Part shown: piece after piece, positions 43,900 to 56,738 of the stretch | Numbering within the stretch: the stretch's first letter is position 1 | Layout: every line of letters begins with the position of its first letter | Translations under genes and position numbers: made by a program | The notes under the pieces: model-generated | Seen by the model: only the letters and a program-made list of their open reading frames with translations | Told to the model about the DNA's origin: nothing | Database searches by the model: none | DNA from: Branchinecta lynchi | Lineage: Eukaryota > Arthropoda > Branchiopoda > Anostraca > Branchinectidae | Length of the DNA stretch: 64,000 bases | Assembly: GCA_023053575.1 (NCBI GenBank) | Contig: JAKZAP010000016.1 | Span: forward strand, 6,444,046 to 6,508,045 | Reading direction: 5' to 3'

Positions 43900-46800
43900 T
43901 GCTGAAATTGTCAACTTATCGAAGCTTTTAAACGGTATGTTCTAAAAAGAATAATCATATAATCAAAAGCTGTTCTTTAGCGTTGTAAAACCAACAACAA
44001 AACAATATCGGAAGAAGGCTATCTGTAACGTTTCAGGATTAAAATTCCATAGATGACACTATTAATTATTACAAAACTACCTTATTGTTTTACATTACCG
44101 TATCGTTTGTACCCGTTGCGTAAGCAGTTAATCCTAGGTTATAGCGATAGACCATCGATACAAACTTTCTTACTGTCATATTTACAGAAATCGAATACAA
44201 TGTGCACCAATTTTCAAAAATTTCTAGCCCCTCGTGAACCGATCTTACTTACAAGTCCGTCTCCCGTGATTGACATCAGATTCACCGGAAACAAATAATC
44301 GATACACCAGCTATCAAAAGTTGCAAACCCCTCATCGCTGAAGATGATTATAACATAAAAGCCGATTATTACTTACAAGTCCCATGCATGTCTTACAATT
44401 GGGAACAAAATTGTTCTTACCATCGAATACACCTGAGACAAATAACAGGTATACCAACTAGCAAAAGCTGCAAACTCCTCGTTGCCGAAGATGATTATGA
44501 GCTAACAGTCGACTGCTGCTTACAGTCGACTGTTGCTTACAAGTCCCTTACATGTCACACAACCGGTATCGCCTATTTTTGGTTTCAGTGTGTACCTTAC
44601 TCCTGAAGTTGTCAGCCCCTTGAAACTTTCAAACTGGTTTATCTCATGAAGGATTTTTGTTCAAAAAAATGGATGGCATATATTTTGATCAGCTCTTCAA
44701 GGGCTATCGATTGCCCTAACCACAACAAAAGCATATCGGAAAAAGGGACTAAATTGACTTTGCAGTCAGTTGAACTTTATCCTTTTCAGTCGTAGACATC
44801 GTGACGGATGAAAACTTGGAATAATATCCTATATAATCTGGTTGGTATTATAAAGCTATCCGTAACTTTTTAGGATTAAAATACCATAGATGACACTTTT
44901 AATTATTATGAAACTACCTTGTTTTACATTACAGTATCGTTTGTACCCGTTGCGTTAACAGTAAATCCTAGGTTACAGCGATAGACCAACGATACAAACT
45001 TTCTTACCGTCAGATTTATATAAATCGAATACAATGTGCAACAATTTGCACAAATTTCTAGCCCCTCGTGCACCGATTCTACTGACAAGTCCCTTTCCCG
45101 TGATAGACATCAAGTTCACCGGATAAAAATAATGGGTACACCGACTCGCAAAATTTGCAAACCCCTCATCGCTGAAGATTTGTGTAGCATAACAGCCGAT
45201 TATTACTTACAAGTCCCTTGCATGTTTTACATTTGGGAACCAAATTGTTCATCAAATGACAGGTACGCCAACTAGCGAGAGCTGCAAACCCCTCATTGCC
45301 GAAGATGATTATGATCTAACAGTCCCCTGTCGCGTACAAGTCCCCTAAATGTCTCACGACTGGTATCGCCTATTTTTGGTTTCAGTGTGTACCTTACTAC
45401 TGAAGTTGTCAACCCCTTGAAACTTTCAAACTAGTGTATCTCATAAAGGAATTTTTTTTACCAAAAAATGGATGTCATATACTTTGATCAGCTCATCAGC
45501 GGCTATCGATTGCCGTCGAAGTTGAACTTTATCCTTTTCAATCGTAGATATCGTGACGGATGAAAACTTGGAACAATATCTTATATAATCTAGTTGATAT
45601 TATAAAGCTATCCGTAACTTTTCAGGATTAAAATACCATAGATGACACTATTAATTATTACAATTACCTTATTGTTTTACATTACCGTATCGTTTGTACC
45701 CGTTGCGTAAACAGTTAATCCTAGGTTATAGCGATAGACCATCGATACAAACTTTCTTACTGTCATATTTACAGAAATCGAATACAATGTGCACCAATTT
45801 TCAAAAATCTCTAGCCCCTCGTGAACCGATTCTTACCTACAAGTCCGTCTCCCGTGATTGACATCAAATTCACCGGAAACAAATAATGGATATACCAGCT
45901 ATCAAAAGTTGCAAGCCCCTCATCGCTGAAGATGATTATAGCATAAGTTTTTTAAACGGGATGTTCTAAAAAAATTAATCATATGATCAAAAGGTATTCT
46001 TCAGCGTTGTAAACACAACAACAAAATAATATAGGAAGAAGGGACTAAATTAACTTTGCAATCAGTTGTACTTTATCCTTTTCAATCGTAGACATGGTGA
46101 CGGATGAAAACTTGGAACAACATCTTATATAATCTAGTTGGTAATAGAAAGCTATCCGTAACTTTTCAGGATTAAAATACCATAGATGACACTATTAATT
46201 ATTATGAAACTACCTCATTGCTTTACATTTTCGTTTGTATCCGTTGTGTAAACAGTTAATCCTCGGTTACATTGATAGACCATCGACACAAACTTTCTTA
46301 CCGTCAGATTTATAGAAATCGAATACAATGTGCACCCATTTGCAAAAATTCCTAGCCCCTCGTGAACCGATTCCTACTTACAAGTCCCTCTCCCGTGATA
46401 TACATTAAGTTAACCGGAAACAAATAATGGGTACACCAGCTAGCAAAAGCTGCAAACCCATCATCGCAGAAGATGATTGTAGCATAACAGCCGATTATTA
46501 CTTACAAGTCCCTTGCATATCTTACCATTGGGAACCAAATTGTTCTTACCATCGAATACACCGGAAACAAATAACAGGTATACCAACTAGCAAAAGCTGC
46601 AAACCCCTCATTACCGAAGATGATTATGGGCTAACAGTCGACTGTTGCTTAAAAGTCCCCTATATGTATCATAACTGGTATCGCCTATTTTTGGTTTCAA
46701 TGTACCTTACTATGAAGTTGTCAACCCCTTTGAAATTTTCAAACTGGTGTATCTCATGAAGGAATTTTTGTACCAAAAAATGGATGGCATATACTTTGAT

Positions 46801-46900
46801 CAGCTCATCAATGGCTATCGATTGCCGTCGAAAAAAAAATTCTACCTGTCTTTGTTCAAAAGTTGACTTTTTTGCCGTAGGCCAACTTTCTAACGTCACG
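43900..46900 (+). repeat. Complex tandem array, ~540-840-bp units
   Basis: The landmark GGATTAAAAT.CCATAGATGACAC recurs at about 44036, 44874, 45625 and 46167. Each unit also holds sub-repeats of ~170 bp marked by AGCAAAAGCTGCAAACCCC and GAAGATGATTAT, and a segment GATGGCATATA.TTTGATCAGCTC. Units differ by deletion of blocks. The array fills 3 kb of intron 5. No part matches families A or C. Confidence 0.85.
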
Positions 46901-47996
46901 ACTTAGAAAGGAGCAAAGGATAAGCTCTAGTTTCTTTAGCAATGAGAGAACTTTTAAAGTTTAAGAGGCACATCTGATACCGTTACTCTACCACAAACCA
47001 AAGTGCAAAACAAAAAAAATTATAAACTCAGCTGAAATCGTCGCAGACATGGACAGACACAATAGATGGCAGCACTTTCGGACCCGTGGGAAAAAAACAC
47101 TTTTTTGTCTCTGTAGATTTTTCTATTTATCACTCAAAGAAGATATGTTGGCTGTGGGGCCGGCTAACTGCCGCATATATTTAACACTTATAGATTTTAG
47201 TCCATCTTCAATTTGAAACTGGTGCCTGCCTGCTTGCGTGCTAGAACGGAGCTTTCCACTCGAAAGCAGAAACATCTTTTGATGAAACGAAAGGTTCGCT
47301 ACACAACTTCATATAGTCCTCTCTGACATAGGCTATACAACTCCACTTCACTTCGCAAACCGTAGGCTCTGGCTCGAGGACAAGCAAAAAACCATCCTTA
47401 TTGGCCCCAGGCAAGAGTTCTACGGAGCTTTCCAAAATGTAATGTCATATTCATCAATCCGGCCTAAGGTCCACACTTTCCGTAAAAACCGCACAGGTTA
47501 GACCCTTCTCAGTTACCAGGAATAAAATGAAATCGCCCTGAGAGAGAAAGAGAGAGATCGGTATATTTAGAAACTATCATAGCACAACTAAATTCAGTTT
47601 CTTATAAATTATAAATAACAATTACATACTACGATTCAGCATTGAAAATCGACGTAAAAAAGGGCACAAACGAGTTCCCGTAACGATTAGTGCAGACTTT
47701 AAGTGGTAGAAGTTTATTTTGCAATCGAGTTCGATTATTGGGAGGGGCTGTTTCCGGCCCCAAATTCCCCATTTCCAAATTCTCTTTCAACGATTCAGAG
47801 AGAAATTTTTTTGTAGTTGTAAGTGGTTGTTAGAGACATGTTCGTCATTTTGTTTGTATTGCCATGGCCCTTGGGCTTTTAGTGTAATAAACATCATTCA
47901 TTTATTAAGAGAAGAAGAGGTTAAGCCGAAGTTTCTCTCCCTATGTCACGTCATATCATATGTACTGCGGCTAATTTAATCCTTCTTTTGTCGTAG
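46901..47996. other. No gene recognised; 65-codon minus ORF at 47435-47241
   Basis: The minus frame includes PEPTVCEVKWSCIAYVREDY and looks protein-like but is bounded by stops, lacks an ATG, and has no family I recognise. A (GA)n-type AGAGAGAAAGAGAGAG tract lies near 47540. The remainder leads into the polypyrimidine tract of exon 6. Confidence 0.35.
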
Positions 47997-48268
47997 ACTC
48001 CGAGCGCAAGAGCTTTATGTTCGTCTTGGAGAATTCGACCTTGAATCCGAGACTGAACCGTTCGCACACGAAGACAGACAAGTATCCAAGGTCGTCGCAC
48101 ATCCCAGCTTCAAATCAGCTACTTTTGAAAATGACATTGCCCTCTTGCGGTTGATGCAGCCAACTATTTACCAACCCAACATCATCCCGATTTGTCTGCC
48201 AAATGGCGATCAGACATACGCCGGGAAGACAGGAATTGTAACCGGATGGGGCCGGCTGTCTGATGGCG
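47997..48268 (+). CDS. Stubble/filzig-like serine protease, exon 6 (catalytic Asp)
   Basis: Encodes residues 539-629 and the first base of codon 630. The acceptor is CTTCTTTTGTCGTAG (phase 2) and the donor GTAAGC (phase 1). The peptide has YVRLGEFDLESETEPF, HPSFKSATFENDIALLRL (catalytic Asp585 in ENDIALL), IIPICLPNGD (Cys605, partner of Cys478) and TGWGRLSDGG. This matches the middle of a trypsin-like S1 domain and is closest in feel to Stubble and filzig. The next part of the domain, with GDSGGP, has not been found in the remaining 15.7 kb. Confidence 0.95.
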
Positions 48269-48414
48269 GTAAGCGTATCTTACATTTTTAAAATTGTGTG
48301 TCCATATCGGATATGCAGAAGAATTATGCTATTTGAACCGAGGGGCTGCTCACTTCTGTCGCATGGTGTACAGGGTCCCAGCCTTCGGGCTATCTGTATC
48401 GCAGATTATGTCCG

Positions 48415-48600
48415 TGTTTCAGGGTTAAGAAAACATGCTGAATCCAGATCTGAACTTTGTTTTCTCACCCGACAAATAGTTTGCCTGGAATCCGGTGAAA
48501 ACCGGAAACTTGGTCAATGTAAATATATTCTGGGTTCGAAAAGTTCGTAAACATATAGTGAAGAATATCTGCTGAATCAGTTTGTGGGACGTATTTTCTT
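48415..48600 (-). repeat. Element A internal fragment
   Basis: One or two A-type modules (AAACATGCTGAATCC, CCTGGAATCCGGTGAAAACC) of the subfamily with GTGAAAACCGG also seen at 59320 and 61255. No ends. Confidence 0.6.
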
Positions 48601-48699
48601 GCCCATTGGAAATTCCCAAATGTGTACGCCGTTAGGGCATTTCTGAGATATAGGCTAAATAGGTAAATTTAGCCTATTCTTTATTTTTTAGCCTATTAT

Positions 48700-49145
48700 A
48701 TATTGCATAATTTTTCAAGAGATACAGTTGTCGAAATTCAACGTTATATTATATTATTCGGCAGAGCAGATCGAGTTCTTTAATAACATGATTTTTAAGC
48801 TCATTAAGTAATGTTTGTTCTCTATTTACTGTATTTAGCTCAGAATGTGTTTCGAAATGTGTTTCTGTGTAACGAACTTATATTTCCTTAAAGAATTAAA
48901 CCCCATATATTTCCGAGCAATTTCAGTTGGAATCTTATAATTCGATAGAGCAGATCGAGTTCTTCCATAAAATCCTCTTTAAGCTCATACAAAAAATTGT
49001 TCTCTATTTATTATATTTTTCAAATGATGGTAAATATGGTCAAAACTGCAAAGAAATGCCAAGAGCTCAGAATATGTTTCAAGATAACGAACTTTTTTTA
49101 TTTCCTTAAAAAAATTAAACCGCTGCCATCATACAATTCCGAGCC
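48700..49145. repeat. Diverged direct repeat of ~210 bp, two units
   Basis: GCAGATCGAGTTCTT, TTTAAGCTCAT, TGTTCTCTATTTA and AACGAACTT words occur in the same order in 48700-48905 and 48910-49145. Confidence 0.7.
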
Positions 49146-49652
49146 ATTTGAGTTGAAATTCAGTTTTCTATTTGTACTTCTGAGGGTCTACGATTCTCGT
49201 GTGGTGTAACTTTAAAAGTAACCTCTATTGACAAGAAGTCTTGTTAGTTTTTTGTATTCAAAGACTTTCTCAACTTTAAATTATCCGGAAATGAAGTGAA
49301 CAGGGTATACTTTGGTTTTAAAATATTAAAAAAAAAAAAATCAGTTGGAAAGAAATTCTTAAAATGGCTGACAAAAACTGATTTTCTATTTATTATTATT
49401 TTGACCAAACAAAAATAAACCAAATTTTGAATCTGTAGCTCCTTAAATGTGAACCGATGGTTTCGCGGCTCCAGTCGGCTCAAGGTTTTTCAGATTTCAG
49501 TTTTTATTCACTAAAAAAAGAAAACAAATCCAACATTAAATAAATAACATTACGAGTCCTAAATTATCTCAGGATATGAACCGGAAACAACATCAGTTTG
49601 AATGATCATCTGTCATGCAGGGAATCCGACTTATTCATTCAGAAAAATCTGT
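49146..49652. other. No feature recognised
   Basis: AT-rich DNA with an A-run near 49330; no ORF worth reporting. Confidence 0.4.
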
Positions 49653-49903
49653 CTAGGATCCCCAAACGTCAGTGACGATATACCTATGACTTCGAATAGT
49701 TCGCAGGTCAATCTGACCGTCCGTCAGACTGTTGGGACAATAATTATCGGAGTGTCTGATATATTTGTTCTAACTTGGTACGAGTATCCATTTGGGCCCC
49801 GTATCTCAAGCTAATGACTCAGTCATTTAAGGTTAAATAAACATATTGAATCCACAGCAGAACTTTGTTTTCTCACCGGACAAGTAGTTCGCCCGGAATC
49901 TAG
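49653..49903 (-). repeat. Element A copy A8, two ends with the middle lost
   Basis: A decayed 3' palindrome (GGATCCCCAAACGTCAGTGA) with GTCCGTCAG lies at the left, and one module (ACCGGACAAGTAGTTCGCCC) at the right, directly abutting the 5' end of A9. Confidence 0.6.
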
Positions 49904-49906
49904 CAA

Positions 49907-52515
49907 AACAAGACCAAAGGGTTTGATGGGATACCAAAAGTTCAATAGATAAGATAAGATAAGATAAGATTTAATTGCACAAAAAAGCCAAAAGGCCATG
50001 GCAACAAGATAAACAAAACAAAAAAAAAAGAACAAAGATCTATACCGTAACCTACTTACTCTAGGCATAATTTTCGGTGCTGAAAAACGACCCTGAGGAA
50101 TCTTGCCAGCCTCCTCACATCACCAAACTGCCGGCTACCAATCATACTACACATCCATTCCTCATCGAACACCCTCACGCATTCTCCAAACACTTAATTC
50201 CTTAACTCTCTTAATTCTTCACATTCACACATGACATGTACCACACTTTCATTCTCATCTCCACACATTGGACAGGAGAAATACTGACCAGAACGTTCGG
50301 AGAGAACTTCCAATATATGTTCTTCTTCTCCCAAGCGGTAAACAATCTGCCCTGAGACACCACACCAACTTTACTTCCCTCCTTTTTTAAAAACACCTTG
50401 AAAAATATTTCCTACCCCCACACCTCTTTCGCCTTTGCATAATACCTCAATGAATGTGACAGATCCTTTGCAACCTGCCAACTCTGAATTTCTTGGTCTA
50501 AAAGCCTAGCCTCCACCTTTTTTTTATTTTTCCCAATTGCAAACCAGGACCTACGCCATCATTCCACCACATTGACAATCCACAACCATCTAAAATACAT
50601 CTTATTTGTGAAGACCACGAATCTATTCTAGTATCTAAAATACTCTCTTTATAAGCCGCCTTGAGGATCCTTACTCTCGGCAGCATCAAAATCTTTTCCC
50701 AAAAACCTATCATAGCTACCCATCTATGTCTACGCATGCTTGCTAAACCTAAATCCCCCTTAACTACTAATGAATTCATTTTTTCACTAACCCCTAAAAT
50801 TCTTTTGAAATAACTTAACTGTAATTGTTCTAATTTTTCCCCCTTACCAAAACCCCATATTTCAGATCCATAATGGACCGCAGGTATAACTTTAGACTTA
50901 AATAAATGTTTATGTAATTTTAAATCACCGATTTCCCTAAGGCTACTCCGTAACATCATATTAATACAACGCTTTCCTTTAGCAAGACTATTCTCAAACT
51001 GCTTTCCAAACTTTCCGTTCCACGTAAGCGTACATCCTAGGTAATTAAATTGTTCTTTATAACTAATCGGCCCTCCTCTAAACTTTAACAACGGCCCCTG
51101 GTCTATTTTACCTCCTTTCCTAAAAACCATTACAACTGTTTTTTCTATGTTTATCTCTAGCTCCTTTACTGCGAGATATTCATCCAAAATATCCAACAGC
51201 TTCTGAAGATTATGCCTTGACTCTGCTATCAATGCAATATCATCCGCGAATAACAACAAACAAATTGTTACTATGTCAATATTTATTGTTGGTGCATTTT
51301 TTTGAATCATAAATTGTTCCAGATCATTAATATAAATAGAGAACAACTTCGGGGATAGAGTACACCCTTGTTTAACTCCCTTTAACGATTTAATCCTCCG
51401 TGACACATTTTTAAAAACTCTAACTACTATGTATATTTTAGCATATATTTCTACTATTAACAAAACTAATCGGCTAGGTAGGCCAATACTCACCAGTGCT
51501 TCCATCAGTAAATGGCGCTTAACATGATCGAACGCTCCTTTCAGATCCACAAACGCAACATATAACCTTCCTCTTCTTTTCGCTATATATTTCCGAATTA
51601 TTACTTGTAAACTAAATATTTGGTCCAAAGTACTGTACCCTTCCCTAAAACCTGCCTGGACCCTATATTCGATCCAGACAATTGGGTCTTGTTTTCGCCA
51701 GATCCAGTCTTCGCCAGACTCCTTGAATATTTTTACTATTAAAATTTAGAAACATAACAAGGCCAATAGCTTATCATATGAGACAAGTTCAGATATGAAT
51801 TCAGCATGTGTATTTACCCCTATAAGGCTATAAGTCATATTTGTTTTGACGAAACAGATAAGATCGAAACTTCTTGCCTACTTCTGCCAATTTTCCGGTT
51901 TCTGCGGAATTCTGGGACTACTTGTACAGCAAAAAAATTAAGCTCAAAAACCTATTCAGCGTATCTCCTTACCCCTATATCCAACATCTGATCAACTTCA
52001 AATACAAATTTAACTTATAACAAATTTTCCGGTTTGGCCGGATTTCGAGCGAACTAGTTGTCCGGGTATAAAATTATTTTCATATCAGTGTTCATCATGT
52101 CTTCTTACCCCTAAATCAACATCTAACCTAATAAAAGTTTCTAATAAAACTTTTACTTTTAACAAACTCTTCGTTTTGGCCAAATTCCGGGCGAACTGCT
52201 TGTCCAGCGAGAAAATGGTTTTCATAATCGTGTTCAGCATGTCTTCTTGCCCCTTAATCGACTATCTTATTAGCTGTTTAAAAATATTTTGTTTGCTCTT
52301 TAATTTAACCCCCCTCCCCAACCCCTAAATGTAGGGCTACAGAGTCCATCTACGAACTCGACCTTTCCCTTGACCCAAAGGATCATCACACCAAGTTTCA
52401 CCAAATTTATCATTCCCTTCGAGAGCTGTCGTGCTCAAAGACGGACAGACTGACAGATGGACAACTTTTGCGATGTCATAGGTATCCCTCCACTTACGTT
52501 TTGGAATCCCAAAAA
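49907..52515 (+). mobile_element. Element A copy A9, split by a LINE
   Basis: The first 41 bp of the element (AACAAGACCAAAGGGTTTG to TTCAATA) are at 49907-49947. The sequence resumes at about 51665 (TATTCGATCCAGACAATTGG) and ends in TTTTGGAATCCCAAAAA at 52515. Joined, the two parts align to intact copies. Confidence 0.85.
49948..51664 (-). pseudogene. Non-LTR retrotransposon (LINE), 5'-truncated, inserted in A9
   Basis: The minus strand begins inside the RT domain (QAGFREGYSTLDQIFSLQ) and continues for 376 codons with AFVDLKGAFDHV, GVKQGCTLSP, LLFADDIAL (51258-51241, the FADD catalytic box) and NYLGCTLTW. A frameshift near 50500 and a stop near 50370 interrupt it. Further on, SCPMCGDENESVVHVMCEC gives a C-x2-C-x8-H-x4-C zinc-knuckle typical of LINE C-termini (50285-50240), and the frame ends near 50065. 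The 3' tail is (GATAA)n read on the + strand (49948-49971). The clade is unassigned. The RT is inactive here because of truncation and frame breaks. Confidence 0.92.
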
Positions 52516-52687
52516 TGGAAAGGTGGTCGAAGTGAATTAGAGGGATTAGTGATTTGATTGTCGATATACTAGTAAGCATGCATCATGAATCCATATCTGA
52601 ACATTATTGCCTCGCCGGATAACAAGACTGACCGTAATCCGTCAAAAACCGGAAATATGAAACATCCATATTTGGGCAAGAATACAT

Positions 52688-52760
52688 TCAATCAATCAAT
52701 CAATCAGGTTTAATCCGAATAGCTAAAAGCTAGAAGGAATACAAATTCACAAAATACACA
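52688..52760 (-). repeat. Short LINE/SINE 3' tail with (AATC)n
   Basis: AATCAATCAATCAATCAGG precedes TTTAATCCGAATAGC; read on the minus strand this is a 3' end with a (GATT)n tail. Confidence 0.45.
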
Positions 52761-53021
52761 GACACACAAGAAACAATTTATACATGCTGAATCCATATTT
52801 GAAACCTGTTATTTTGCTAGATAAGCAGTTCGTCCTGAGTCAGTTTGCAGAAACTGGAAATTTCTTATAAATAAAAGCATTTTCTCTGAAGTCGATCGGA
52901 AGATCGACATAGTCATCTTTGACTTGGAATCAGACTGACCTGGAAATATAATACAGGCAAATAGAGGTGTGACCCGAAACAAATTGCAACAGAATGATTT
53001 TTATACCATCTTGTAGGGAAA

Positions 53022-54232
53022 AACAAGACCAAAGGTTTCGATGGGATCCCAAAAATTCGATATCTGATCCAGACAACTGGGTCTTGTCTTAGCCAGATCC
53101 AGTCATCGCCAGAGTCCTTGAACATTTTTACAATTAAAATTCAGAAACAGATTAAGGCCAATGGCTAATCATCTGAGAAAAACTTCCTGCCACTACCACC
53201 AATTTCCCGATTTCGGCCAAACTCCAGAACTAATTGTCCGGCGAAAAAAAGAAAGCTCAAAAATGAACTCAGGGTATCTTCTTTCCCCACTAATGAACAT
53301 CTAATCAACTTCAAAGAAAAATTTAACTTATAACAAATTTTCCGACTCCAGCCGGATTCCGGTCGAACTATATGTCTGGGTAAAATATGATTGTCACACA
53401 CGGATTCAGCATCTCTTCTTACCCCTAAATCGGTTGTCTAATCAACTAGAAATAAAACTTTAACTTCTACCAATTTTCCGGTTTGGGCCGGATTCCGGGC
53501 GAACTACATGTCCGGATAGAAAATTGTTTTCACATAAGTGTTCAGCGTGTCTTCTTGCCCTAAATCGAACATCTATTCAACTTCAACTTCCAACTTTTAA
53601 TTTTTACAAACTTTCCGGTTTGGGCCGGATTCCGGGCGAACTACTTGTCCGTCGAGAAAATGGTTTTCACCACCGTGTTCAGCGTGTCTTCCTACCCCTA
53701 AATCGAACATCTAATCAACTTAAAACAAAACTTTTACTTTTAACAAACTTTCCGGTTTGGGCCTGATTCCGGGCGAACTACTTGTCCGTTGAGAAAATGG
53801 TTTTCACCATCGTCTTCAGCATATCTTCCTACCCCTACATCGAACATCTAATCAATTAAAAATAAAACTTTTACTTTTAACAAACTTTCCGGCTTTGGCC
53901 GGATTCCGGGCGAACTAAATGTTCGATGACAAAATGATTTTCACCATCGTGTTCAGCATGTCTTCTTACCCCATAATCGACTATCATATTAGCTGTTTAA
54001 AAATATTTTGTTTGCCCCTTAATTTGAAACCCCTCCCCCACCCCTAAATGTAGGGCTACAAAGCCCATCTACAAACTTGACTGGTCCGACGACCCAAAGA
54101 AATTCCTCACACCAAGTTTCATCAAAATATATCATTCCCTTCGAGAGTTATCGTGCTTACAGACGGACGGACAGACGGACAACTTTTCGATGTCATAGGT
54201 ATCCCTCCACTTATGTTTTGTGATCCCAAAAA
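53022..54232 (+). mobile_element. Element A copy A10, left arm of an inverted pair
   Basis: 1211 bp from AACAAGACC to a slightly altered palindrome TTTTGTGATCCCAAAAA. It shares private variants with A11 in inverse orientation, such as AACTGGGTCTTGTCTT near the 5' end and GACTGGTCCGACGACCC near the 3' end. Confidence 0.88.
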
Positions 54233-54806
54233 GCTGAAGAACCTATTCAAAGTTGCATATCCTGGCTCGACGCAAAATAAGCGTTTTTTGGCCTTTAATG
54301 CCATTTTTTTACGTATTTCGAAACACAAAAATTTGGTGTGGTCCGTTATTCTTGAACTGAAGTACGATTCTAATGCAAAATAACAAGCTGAAACCAAAAA
54401 TGAAGTCAGACTTGACATATAAAGCACCAGAGAAAATTTAACGTCATTCTGTCCACCTATTTTGCAAAAAGGTACAAATTTTCGTACTGGTTCGATTTTC
54501 TTGAACGAAAGTGCGATCCTGGCATAGAATCCCGAGCTGAGATTGAAAATTGAATCAAACTGAGTGTCTAGTATACCAGAAAGAAGTTTCATAATCATCA
54601 TCGTATGAAAATAAGAAAATTATTAAAAGAGTTGTATCATAAGCATTCTAGCACTTGCAATGTCTAGACCCCCCCCCCCCCCCCCCCCCCAAGACCCAAG
54701 ACGAAGCCATGACTCGATCCGAGCGCTGGGTCATCTAGCGGCGCGGGTCGGAAGTGTCCGACATGGGGAGGATGAAATCATAGTTTGACTTTGGATCTAA
54801 CAAAAT
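54233..54806. other. 574-bp spacer of the inverted pair
   Basis: Contains a run of about 21-22 Cs (54670-54691) and, at 54637-54760, a block also found inverted at 58862-58983 (GGTCTTGGG and CATGACTCGATCCGAGC words). The remainder is unassigned. Confidence 0.6.
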
Positions 54807-56017
54807 GTTTTTAGGATCCCAAAACGTAAGTGGAGGGATACCTATGACATCGAAAAGTTGTCCGTCCGTCCTTCCGTCCGTCTGTAAGCACGATAACTCT
54901 CGAAGGGAATGAGATATTTTGATGAAACTTGGTGTGAGGATTTGTTGGGTCGTCGGACCAGTCAAGTTCGTAGATGGGCTTTGTAGCCCTACATTTAGGG
55001 GTGGGGGAGGGGTTTCAAATTAAGGGGCAAACAAAATATTTTTAAACAGCTATTGTGATAGTCGATTATGGGGTAAGAAGACATGCTGAACACGATGGTG
55101 AAAACATTTTATCATCGAACATGTAGTTCGCCCGGAATCCGGCCAAAAGCCGGAAAGTTTGTTAAAAGTAAAAGTATTATTTTAAGTTGATTAGATGTTC
55201 GATTTAGGAGTAGGAAGACATACTGAAGACGATGGTGAAAACCATTTTCTCGACGGACAAGTAGTTCGCCCGGAATCAGGCCCAAACCGGAAAGTTTGTT
55301 AAAAGTAAAGTTTTATTTTAAGTTGATTAGATGTTCGACCTCGGGGTAGGAAGACACGCTGAACACGGTGGTGAAAACCATTTTCTCGACGGACAAGTAG
55401 TTCGCCCGGAATCCGGCCCAAACCGGAAAGTTTGTTAATATTAAAAGTTGAAGTTGAAGTTGAATAGATGTTCGATTTAGGGCAAGAAGACATGCTGAAC
55501 ACTTATGTGAAAACGATTTTCTATCCGGACATGTAGTTCGTCCGGAATCCGGCCAAAACCGGAAAATTGGTAGAAGTTAAAGTTTTATTTCTAGTTGATT
55601 AGATAATCGATTTAGGGGTAAGAAGAGATGCTGAATCCGTTTGTGACAATCATATTTTACCCGGACATATAGTTCGAGCGGAATCCGGCTGGAGTCGGAA
55701 AATTTGTCATAAGTTAAATTTTATTTGAAGTTGATTAGATGTTCATTAGTGGGGAAAGAAGATACTCTGGGTTCATTTTTTAGCTTTCTTTTTTCGCCGG
55801 ACAATTAGTTCTGGAGTTTGGCCGAAATCGGGAAATTGGCGGTAGTGGCAGGAAGTTTTTCTCAGATGATTAGCTATTTGGCCTTAATCTGTTTCTGAAT
55901 TTTAATTGTAAAAATGTTCAAGGAGTCTGGCGATGACTGGATCTGGCCAAGACAAGACCCAGTTGTCTGGATCAGATATTGAATTTTCGGGATCCCATCG
56001 AAACCTTTGGTCTTGTT
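54807..56017 (-). mobile_element. Element A copy A11, right arm of an inverted pair
   Basis: 1211 bp, the same length as A10 by my boundaries, and near identical to its reverse complement. The 3' ends of the two face each other. Confidence 0.88.
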
Positions 56018-56738
56018 ATTGTGGCAGGCATTTGGAAAATGTGTAGAAAAATTAAACTAATTATTTGCATTATCAATTTCTTTAAGTATTTTGTTTTCTG
56101 TTTTTTTCTTGTTAATTCCCGTTAGTCCTGACTAATCTAAACTAGATCGCAATACAAAAAAAAACGCCATAAATTATACTAGATTCGTTATAGTGATTTC
56201 TTGAAGAATTCTGAAACTGAGCTAAATAATTTTTAGCTTCTGACACCAAAAAATGTCAAACTGGCCAATGATTTCTTCTTTCGACAGATCTAAACGTCCA
56301 TATGGTGATATACTTAGTTGTTTTAATCCTCCTACACGCCCCTCGATCTTCTCGAAGGTTCTAGTAATCTTTTCGCCAGCGCCAGGAGATCGATGAATAG
56401 TTAATTAGTAATGGCAGATTGGCGTTCAGGAGTGAATTGTGTTCAAGTAATTTGTGGATAATGTTGGCTACCTTGAGGATTTTGGGGAAAAACAAAGGTA
56501 ACAGTGTGTTCCTAAAAACCCGACCCATCGAAAAATGATGGTGTCTCCCACTTCTCGGCCCACATGAATCAAAGACTTTAAGAAAAGTCAATTGCGAACC
56601 AAACTGGTTTCCCAGGTCAATGTTCGAAATCGTGCTTAGCACCCTTCGTACATCATATAAATTGTTTTCAAAATAGATAATCAAATTGCAACTAGTGTTG
56701 ACTAGTGTTCAGAGCTTCGTCCTTTGGAATGGATTAGG
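56018..56738. other. No firm gene; 107-codon minus ORF at 56684-56361
   Basis: The minus frame (starting MIIYFENNLYDVRRVL) has no recognisable family. It lies directly downstream, in its own direction, of the Cys-rich frame at 56966-56739. Confidence 0.25.
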
